Below, in pieces: positions 56,090 through 64,000 of a stretch of 64,000 bases of DNA. The notes under the pieces were generated by a model that saw nothing but the letters and a program-made list of their open reading frames with translations, was not told where the DNA came from and did not search any database. Source of the DNA: Acestrorhynchus altus (lineage: Eukaryota > Chordata > Actinopteri > Characiformes > Acestrorhynchidae); contig JAVGWO010000026.1 in NCBI GenBank assembly GCA_034509495.1, forward strand, positions 1,333,909 through 1,397,908, in the 5' to 3' direction. Every line of letters begins with the position of its first letter. The stretch's first letter is position 1. The translations under genes and the position numbers were made by a program.

Positions 56090-59000
56090 TCATGTCCAAG
56101 GCAAGGATGGACTTCTGGTGTTTGGAGCGTGAAGTGGATGAACAGTCACTGTTCTGGTGTCGTTTACTGGGTACCGGCACTGCAACGTCAGCCTTTTGCA
56201 GCAATCCACAAGCAAGTATAAACAAAATAATAATCAAATGACTAACATTCAGCAGTACATAAACCAATACTACTCATCTAATGATTTCTATATTTCCAAA
56301 GGTGATGTGAACAGCAAGTGCCAAATCAGTGAAATGTTGGAGATTTCTTGGAGTTCTGAATTACCTGTATGGTGAGTCAGTGTGGATTATGGGAGATTCT
56401 TCTGGAAGGAACTTCTGCATGTATCTGATCTGATTCTCATAAAGTAGATAATTGCCTTCCATCTGGATGACATCAAATATATTTTACTTATGCATAATGT
56501 TTGAAGCCCCCAATTACAGGTTTTATCTTGTATAAATCAATAAGCACAAGCCCTAGACAATACAGCTCTGGAATCACCCAAGTATTTTTATTTAATATTC
56601 ATTTAAAGCTATTTAAATTCAAGTCTAATATAAAGTTATTGCGATTTTCTACAGGAGTTTGCTTGAGGCACATTTGGAAAATACTCAAAGTATCTGACTG
56701 GAATCTGACTGGCTACATAATTACCCATGGCTTAACAACTAAAATGTGCCTGATCAAGCAAGTGCAGGCTCACAGTCACAGTGGTGCCACAGGAGTCCAA
56801 GCTGAAGTTGAAGAGAGCTCTTGCGCTGTCTGTGGCCACAGGTGTGCAGGATGGATCTATGAGAGTAGTGCTGTTGGGACTGGTGGGAGGGATGGACCGG
56901 GTTGTGTCTGCAACTACAACCATTCTACCTTCAGGCAGACACACTGGAGGGAAAAACAAAACACTGTATTGGATCAGGCCTGTAGCCAGCATGCTAAGGT
57001 GTCACTATCAGTGTTGGATGAGGCCCATAGCAGGCACCTATGGAAACCTAGGATTAAAAAAAAAAAAAAATTAATTAAAAAAAAAAAATAAAAAAATACA
57101 ACATTAAGCAATGCATCTGTATATTTTAGGAACGTCACACTGCTGTCACTGCCGACCCTTGGACAGGAACAGTCAATTCTTGCTAACTTGGCTAATGCAT
57201 GATGCTTTGGTAGCTGTTTCCATAAAATGACTTGATCATGGATGTGGACCCTCACCAGAAGAAAAGGAGCACAGAAAAAGGTTAAAAGGCTGCTGATGTG
57301 GCTCTTTACAGTTTTTAAGCAAAACACATTAAAAATATCTTAGCAATAAGTTTGTTTTTGCACATGTAAACACTAATAGCTCAGATACAGAAAATGCAAC
57401 TATTCCAAGTACCAATAGAAGTCATGACATTACGAATTTAGAAACAAAATGAGTTATTAAGTTCCCAATTTCTTGATCCAGACAATGTATGGATCAAGAA
57501 CCATCACATTTAATTTAATAAGGTATGGATTATCCACAAATATTGGGTTTCTCTGAAGAGTGGATTTGAAGTGTGTAAATTAACACCATAAAATCTTATT
57601 GTATTTAATTTTTATTCTTATTGTTTTTGAATGCAAATAAAAACCTCCTTTCTGTAGAGCAAGTGTTTAAGTTCATGTGCCTGCATGTGTGCAACTTACC
57701 CAGCAAATCTCTAACTGGAAATGTGCAGCGCTGGACCAGAGTGTGCTCCACCTTTAGAGTCTCCACATCCACAGCACTGAACTCCACCTTAGCAACCACC
57801 TCTTTCAAACTGAAATCCTGCACATACCAACTGTCAATATTAGTATATCTTCTGCAAGCAAAATTAGAGTCACTGAACAGAAACAAAGAACAACTAAATG
57901 TTACTGTATTTATTTGGTGAGAGACCACAAGATGGCAGCAAAATTAAACATCTGTATTCCATACCTGTATGGATGATACTTGTCTATACATAAACCTTGT
58001 TTCATTACTGCAATTATTAGTTCTAGCACCTCATAAGTCATGCCAGGGCTGTACAAGGGCATTTCCACACTCAAGTGGTCATCTGTACTCTTCAATCTGT
58101 AATCACCAAACCGCAAAAGCTCCCAATCCAGCCTGTGCTGCCCTACGTATAGCTCCCACTGCACATCTTCAGAGCCATAGTGCAGAACCACCAAAATCCC
58201 TCTTTCTGTACACTTGCCCTCTAGCAGGGCAGGAACAGCTGGCAGTGACATGGAGAAAAATACCACAAATAAACCAGGTAAGCCAAAAATGGTAAACAGG
58301 TGGTATTTACAATAGATATGAATAGAAAGAGATATAAATACATTTTCATATACACTGTGAATTAAGAAGGGTAACGAATTAACAGGACATTATGTACAGT
58401 GTAAAGGAAACATGCATAAAATGCTCACCTGGTTCTTTGACATCGCATTCAACATCTGCACTATAACTATAGCGCTGCTCTGCAGGCAAGATGATGAAGT
58501 CAAAAGTCAATGCCAGGATGTGTCTCCTGTACTGTCCACTGATAACCTGAACAGAAACAAAATTCACCACCAAGTATTATGAGCCAACAGGTCCAAATTT
58601 TGAACTGCAAAATCTACCCACATCTGGAAAGGCAAATGACTACCTTTTGGGTGACCCTAGGGTGTAAAAAGGGGACCTGAAGCGCATAGGCATGGCTGCC
58701 ATTGCTGAAGAGAATTTGTTTCAAATGAAGACCTTGATGTAGAATCTCTTTCCATGACAGAGTATCACCCCCAACTGTGACACTTTGGAGGGATACATCA
58801 GCAGCAAAGACACCCAAAGTGACAGAGAACATTCTGGTAGAAGAAACTGTATCTTTGGAGAGAACACACAAAATCATTTACAGCCTAATATCCACATAAG
58901 TTAATATCAATCAATGTCACAGTGGGATTTTAGTTGTAGTAAGTTATTGTGTGGTTGAAGTAGATGCTCACCATTGATGAGAGTCAGTGTTTGAGGAACG

Positions 59001-62000
59001 TATGGTGTGTGAAGGAATCGAAAGCTGCGATGTTGAGTGTGAAGCCAGATTATATCCTCCCAGTGATGCATATAAAAGAGATCCACGGACAGAGACTGAG
59101 CATATAAGCCCTCAATGACACGGCTCTGAGGATGAGAAGAAAAAAAAAAAAAGTCTTTAATGGAATGCTTCAGGATTGTTTCAACCCAATATTTTATCTG
59201 CTGCATTTGTAACAATATTATCATACTCAGAATGCACATGTGTGCGTCAATGGGATTGTTTTTTCCCTATAATAATCACAGAGGAGCATTACTGTTAATT
59301 CATTCGTTGTTAATTATGTTGATACAAATGCAGCACAGAGAGATTAGACAAACACTAGTGTATTGGCACTTCATAGTCAACCTGACGCCGAAGGTCATTA
59401 TTTACTTTTATTTGAACTCCCTGTGCCTCTGATGCAATCCTGAGCTCCACTGTCTGATTTTTCAGGGTGGCCTTGTAACCACCTTCATGCATCTCACACT
59501 CACTCAGTATTCTTCCATCTACTCCCACTCTCATCCCTACATTTCCAAACCAGCCTTGTGCCGCAGATGAATGGGTCAGAGTGAAAGTGGAGAGTAGGTG
59601 AAAGTCATCAAGCACAGGTACAGCTGAGGAGGATGGGGGAAAAATTAGACAAAATATAGTGATAATGTAAGCAACACAACAGCAGCACCAGACATTTTGT
59701 AACTGCAGATTTCAGGCATTTTCTTGTAAAATAAATATTATTAAATTAATCAGCCTTTAATCAAATTTCTTATGTTCAAGTTACTCCTGAACATAACTCA
59801 TGTCCACAGCTCCCACCAATGGGAGTTTAAAAAAAAATGTAAATAAATGAATAAAAATACAAAACTCTTTGTGCAGGCCATTGAAATTTCAACGGGGATG
59901 GATGTCCCTTCAAGCTGAACTTTGATTACAGCAGTAACAGCTTCCACTTGGATGTCTTGCTCCTAAGTCACAGAGGAGGTACAAAGCAATTGAACATTAA
60001 TTTATTAATTTTTATTAATTTATTAATCAGAGGTGCCAGAACATTTGCACTGTGTACACAAACAGACCCTGTACATTCGAACCTTGAGTGTATAGGAGAA
60101 TGGTGAAGAATAGGCACAGCGTAGTAGTATTCGGGTGTTTGTGGCATTGATGCGATACCCTAGAGCTTCAGCCTCTTTAATCGTTTGAGATGCCTGATGG
60201 GCATTGCCTGGCCTGTGGAAGACCACACGTCCTGTGCGGAGTCGCTGAGCTAGGTCTTCAGCTGCCTGGATTTGCATATTTAACAAGGAAATAGGGGCTA
60301 AAGAGAATTAATTGGTTCAAGCTCTTGTACACAAATCAAACAAGCAATATTTACCTCAGACAGCACATCAAGCCATTTCACTCCATCTTGCGAAACATCT
60401 GGGTAGTGCCACTGAATTGAAGCCTTTAGAAAAAGATCATTTAAAAGATATTTTGCCTTATTCCTAATCCAAGCATGTTGCAGGAAGTCCCACCTCCATG
60501 TAGTTCTCCTCACAGGTGATCTCTCTGGGGCTCCAGGGATGGGGCAGAGAGCAGAAGAGCTTTAAGGGATAAGTGTTAATGCTCCCATTAGTCTGCCCAT
60601 TAACAAACCACACTTGGAGCCTGAACTCAATGTCTTTCTGCAACCACAGAACATGGTGAAAGTCAACGGACAGAGTATAAGACACATAATTAACTAATTA
60701 GAGCTTCCTAAAATAACAGCTTTGAAAATGAAAAGAAATCAATATATAATGCAATTAGTGAAATGTCAAGATCAAGAGTTTAAGTCAGAGAACTTTTAGA
60801 TAAAACCACATACTCTAGAGAAACTCATTTATACACTATATTTATGGCCTAGTAATGACACCAACAGCTTAGCTATATGTGTAGAACATCCTTCAGCCAC
60901 ATGTTGCCTCTTATAGCAGGGCTACCAACTGGAATTTTTCAGCAGGATAATGCTCAACCACACACAGCAAGGGTTTCCTAGGAATGTCTCCGCCAGACTG
61001 CAACAATTCCTTGCCCAGCACGCTAACTAGATTTATTGCCATTCAAGAGTTTATGGAACCAACCGAGATGCCAATTTCTGCAATATACAGGTGTGCAGAA
61101 GCTACAGGTCCAGCTGCAACATGTGTTTGTAAATGTGCCAGAGGAAGCCATACATATGCCTCTATGCCCAACCATGTCTCATCTTATATCCAGACTAGAC
61201 TTGGCCCAACAGGCCAAGAGTCACTTATAATTGTACTTTTTTTTCCAATAAATTTATTGTTTCACTCTAATACTGTAATCATTTCCATAAATCATTACAT
61301 TCAGAGAGGAGGAAGCTGTCAAAATTACAGGCCTCCCACCCACTCTACCAAACAACGATGAGAGACAGGAGCTGAACACCACAATGTACTACAGACCACC
61401 ATAGGAGGCAATTTCTACCGGTTACCATTAAACTCTCTATACCCTCCCTTAATGGGTGACCACTACAAATGACTATGGTTCACTATTAATATTACTTATA
61501 TGTGCAAAAACTCTGGATGTACATATTTATTATCATAACCATTGGCTTTAAAATTTAGTAAGCATAATCTGTATCTTTATTTTTATATAAATGGGTGCAG
61601 CTGTAAGAATTTGCAATTTGAGAAAAAAGTAATTCTGAGAGGTAGCTTTGAGAGGCATTTCACATGTTGATGTCTGGTTCTGATGCACCAATATAAACAA
61701 TTATGACTCCAAAGAGCAGTTCCCAAAAAGTCACTATGAACGACACTTAATATTTAAACAATCTCATAAAAATGAGAATTGAGGTGAAAGTCCATAACCC
61801 AAGTAAAAATATTGCATAAATGTCAATAACTTATAGAACAGCAAAGCAGGCAGAGTAAATTAAGCTGTATAACATACCCGATTGTCTACATGGCAGGCGA
61901 GGTAAGAGGCCCGGAACACAAGGTCTCCACGGTGATTCAAGACCACTGTGTATCCACATTCTGCAGCCTGTTGGCTAGACAGGAAGTGGATACCAGTGCT

Positions 62001-62002
62001 GT
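56090..62002 (-). CDS. ZP-domain egg-coat glycoprotein, ZPAX/ZP2-like (679 aa seen; 5' exon not included)
   Basis: Egg-envelope type protein with several ZP-N-like repeats followed by a ZP module. Exons in transcript order: 62002-61878, 60637-60494, 60423-60355, 60265-60083, 59962-59866, 59623-59382, 59125-58972, 58852-58644, 58546-58429, 58238-58030, 57817-57700, 56943-56774, 56462-56365 and 56192-56090; all phases agree. Signatures: ECGYTVVLNHRGDLVFRASY, REITCEENYMEV, GKCTERGILVVLHYGSED, AVDVETLKVEHTLVQRCTFP, then the ZP module VCLPEGRMVVVADT, LIDPSCTPVATDSARALF, CGTTVT, GNYLLYENQI and YRLTLQCRYPVNDT. In the ZP frame the protein stops (PSLPWT, TGA 56090-56092) where a full ZP-C half should follow. 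Exon 6 could instead end at 59406, and the donors at 60082 and 59865 are weak. ZPAX is the closest match from memory; ZP2-like is the alternative. Confidence 0.8.
60915..61300 (+). mobile_element. Tc1/mariner-type relic in first ZP intron
   Basis: The plus strand contains ttcagcaggataatgctcaa and ccacacacagcaagggt, encoding QQDNAQPHTARV, the second catalytic aspartate block of Tc1 transposases. Diverged C-terminal sequence follows. No termini are visible. Confidence 0.6.
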
Positions 62003-62468
62003 CTGGAAGACAGGAAAATAGGTCACTTCTATTAATATACAAAGTACACAGTACATACACCAACTACTCATCATATGAGAAACATCTACCTAACTGTACA
62101 ACTATGTTAGCTTTGTCTGTGTAATGTGTTTTATCCATGCTCTAGCCGCTCACCTTCACTGGATATTTTGTTAACAACAGTCAACCCAGTACTGATATTC
62201 ATGTATGTACCAGTGCCACAGCAGCATCAGTACTGTGCTGAAAATGGTCCGCTACTAAATTAACACCAGACCAGTTTTCTTGATGCATTATTTAGAATTC
62301 GTCCCGACAACTTTGCTGATCATAAAAGAAACAATATACATTTGCATCAGTCATGCCACAAATCAAATCACAATTTATAAACTAAATCTGATTAAACCAG
62401 TTCATGACATTAAAAAAAGTAAAAAATTGAGTGCCTCACAGCATGAGTGACAATCAGCACAGGCTTAC

Positions 62469-62605
62469 CATGGATTAGAATGATTGAGCAAAAGAGTTTG
62501 CAAACCACTAGCCAGGCACCGCTGTATGTAAATTTACCACAGTTAATCTGCTTTGGCTGCAATTTAATCTTTTCTAACTTTGATATATCGATATGTAGAT
62601 GATGA
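62469..62605 (-). CDS. Candidate upstream coding exon (signal peptide?) of the ZP gene
   Basis: On the minus strand an open frame ends at a good donor (ccatg/gtaagc, last exon base 62469). Its last residues are strongly hydrophobic: GAWLVVCKLFCSIILIH. The phase (one base over) fits exon 62002-61878, giving ..LIHD STGIHFLSSQ. That is the layout expected for a secretory signal in front of a ZP protein. The frame has no ATG back to its upstream stop near 62620, so the start would have to come from another exon or the match is chance. Only the right-hand (3') boundary is supported. Confidence 0.35.
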
Positions 62606-62749
62606 AGACCAAGTTATCTAAAAGCTTCATAGGGATAAGATCATCTTGTTTATGGGTGTTCAGACTGATTCTCACTATACCATCATAAAACCTAGTTAGA
62701 TAATCACACAGTAAACTGCTGCTCAACACACTTAAATTATGTTTCTACA

Positions 62750-63140
62750 AGAGTTCTCTATTATAGAAACAAGTTTTATACCATGAGCACTCAAAAGAAT
62801 CCTTTGCATGATTAAAGGGTTGTTGAAAATGGGCTGTAGATGGTTTTCTCTCAACACTTTATGATGTAACTAATACAGTTTTTTCAAAAAGGTTCTGTAA
62901 AACCCTCTACAGCCCAGTCTCCCTTAAACTGAAAGGCCCCTTCATTACGCAAAGAACCATACAGAGGGTTCTTTGACCATTCATGGTTCTATATAGAACC
63001 ATTTTCTTTACTAGAGAATCCTTGAACAACCCTCATTTTAAAAGGTTGTACATCATAACAGAAAAACCCTTTTTGGTGCTATACAGAGGTATATAGAACC
63101 ATCTAGAACACATTCTACATTAACCTGAAGAACCCTACTT
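62750..63140. repeat. Dispersed repeat with 'ggttctatatagaacc' type inverted motifs
   Basis: Several short self-complementary motifs (tggttctatatagaaccatt at 62984-63003, aaaggttctgtaaaaccctc, gtatatagaaccatctagaa) in about 390 bases. This pattern is a familiar fish interspersed repeat; a shorter relative lies at about 11650-11815. Confidence 0.5.
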
Positions 63141-63234
63141 TGAACATATTATAAGACACTAAACATATTTTTAAAACATGCCTGAAAACCAAAACAGCCA
63201 CCATTCAGTGAATCATGTGAATCATCTTCCATCT

Positions 63235-63690
63235 ACATAATATTGCCATGCATTTATAACCTCAGGGCTGGACTATTGCAATGCCGGAAGTCCAGGACAG
63301 ATGCCTTGCATAAGCTCCAACTAGTCCAGAATGCAGCTGCTAGACTTCTCACAAGAGAAATTCAATCACATCAGTCCTGTTCTCTCATCCCTTCACTGGC
63401 TACCTGTTAAATTCCATATTGATTATAAAAATACTACTTCTGACATACAAATTGCTCAATGGTGTAGCCCCACATTATCTTAAAGAACTTATTAAAACCA
63501 TACAACCTGTCTGGAACACTTCATTCCCAAGATGCTGGCCCACTGACGGGGGGACGAGCATTCTCCTTTGAAGTGTCCCACCTCTGGAATACCCTTCCTC
63601 TTACTGTTACAGACTTTCGCTCAGTTTTATGTCTAGACTGAAAACATTTCTCTTCACCCAAGCTTTTGGTTAACCGTTCTTTGCAGGCTA
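63235..63690 (+). mobile_element. LINE reverse-transcriptase C-terminal fragment (CR1/L2/Rex1-type)
   Basis: In changing + strand frames the sequence encodes LDYCNA, then DRCLHKLQLVQNAAARLLTR, YNLSGTLHSQDAGPL, RAFSFEVSHLWNTLPL and SRLKTFLFTQAF-like ends. This is the conserved block after the reverse-transcriptase domain in CR1/L2-group elements. Stops and frameshifts show it is dead. Sequence to the right edge continues with ctgtcctgtcctgtct-type repeats, probably its 3' region. Confidence 0.75.
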
Positions 63691-64000
63691 CGGTTTTCCT
63701 GCTGTTGCTCGGCACTGCTCCGACTACAGGTTTCTGTTCATTATTGTAGTTTTTACTAAATTACCTCCTTTACAGGCTCTTCACCAGAATCCTATACAAT
63801 TATTTTTTTATTCTTTCCCCCCCATGTATTGAGATGTCCTGTCCTGTCCTGTCTGATTTATCCTGATGGTCTCTAATCCGGCTCCCCAGCATCCCGCTGC
63901 CCTCTATGATCCTGTCCTCCTCAGCATTGGCTCTCGCACACACATTATCTCCCCGTACACAACCTGCTCTCACTTTAACTCTAGTTCTTTATTTTGTCAT

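Noticed and set aside
56501..57091. 196-codon plus-strand open frame
   Set aside because: It is antisense to the ZP module exon at 56774-56943 and ends in a poly-lysine run from an A-rich tract.
56974..57327. Extra ZP exon (VRVHIHDQVILWK)
   Set aside because: The exon ending at 57700 joins the exon at 56943 directly in phase, giving LLVCLPEGRM as in ZP proteins; no room for an intermediate exon.

Overview
The window is vertebrate, almost certainly ray-finned fish, nuclear DNA. Genes are split by GT-AG introns, most of the sequence is AT-rich and non-coding, microsatellites are frequent, and the dispersed repeats (many decayed Tc1-like transposons, tRNA-derived SINEs, LINE tails ending in 'aataaagg'-type motifs) are of teleost type. 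Several repeats resemble ones I associate with otophysan fishes (characins, catfishes); that placement is inference. I found no operons, CRISPR arrays, prokaryotic genes or viral genes.

Layout, left to right. (1) 322-1642 and 3669-5409, + strand: a tandem pair of small four-helix membrane protein genes, TMEM272-like. The first is cut by the left edge; the second can be built from ATG to stop over four exons (166 aa). (2) 5560-10355, +: a CpG/CCAAT/GC-box promoter and a five-exon cytidine deaminase gene (cda, 131 aa). (3) 10356-17489: gene-free DNA with two relics of one Tc1 family. (4) 17814-24342, +: slc3a2 (4F2hc/CD98 heavy chain), eight exons, 498 aa, complete. (5) 24343-39407: about 15 kb with no gene I can support. 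(6) 39411-52561, +: an ELM2-SANT-C2H2 corepressor gene of the TRERF1/ZNF541/MIDEAS family, eleven coding exons, 782 aa. Its introns hold a Tc1-type relic and a LINE bounded by a perfect 13-bp target-site duplication inside a minisatellite. (7) 56090-62002, -: a ZP-domain egg-coat gene (ZPAX/ZP2-like), fourteen exons recovered, tail-to-tail with gene 6. Its first exon lies further right and its C-terminal end is ambiguous. (8) 62750-64000: repeats, ending in a LINE reverse-transcriptase fragment.

The genes do not form one pathway: nucleoside salvage (cda), amino-acid transport (slc3a2), chromatin repression (ELM2-SANT) and egg coat (ZP) are simply neighbours. I saw no new biological system. 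The observations most worth checking are the two competing C-terminal frames of the ZP gene, a possible signal-peptide exon for it, the microsatellite-built splice acceptors in cda and slc3a2, the dated LINE insertion, and the duplicated non-coding block around the second TMEM272-like gene. All exon boundaries were read by eye from splice consensus, reading-frame phase and family similarity.
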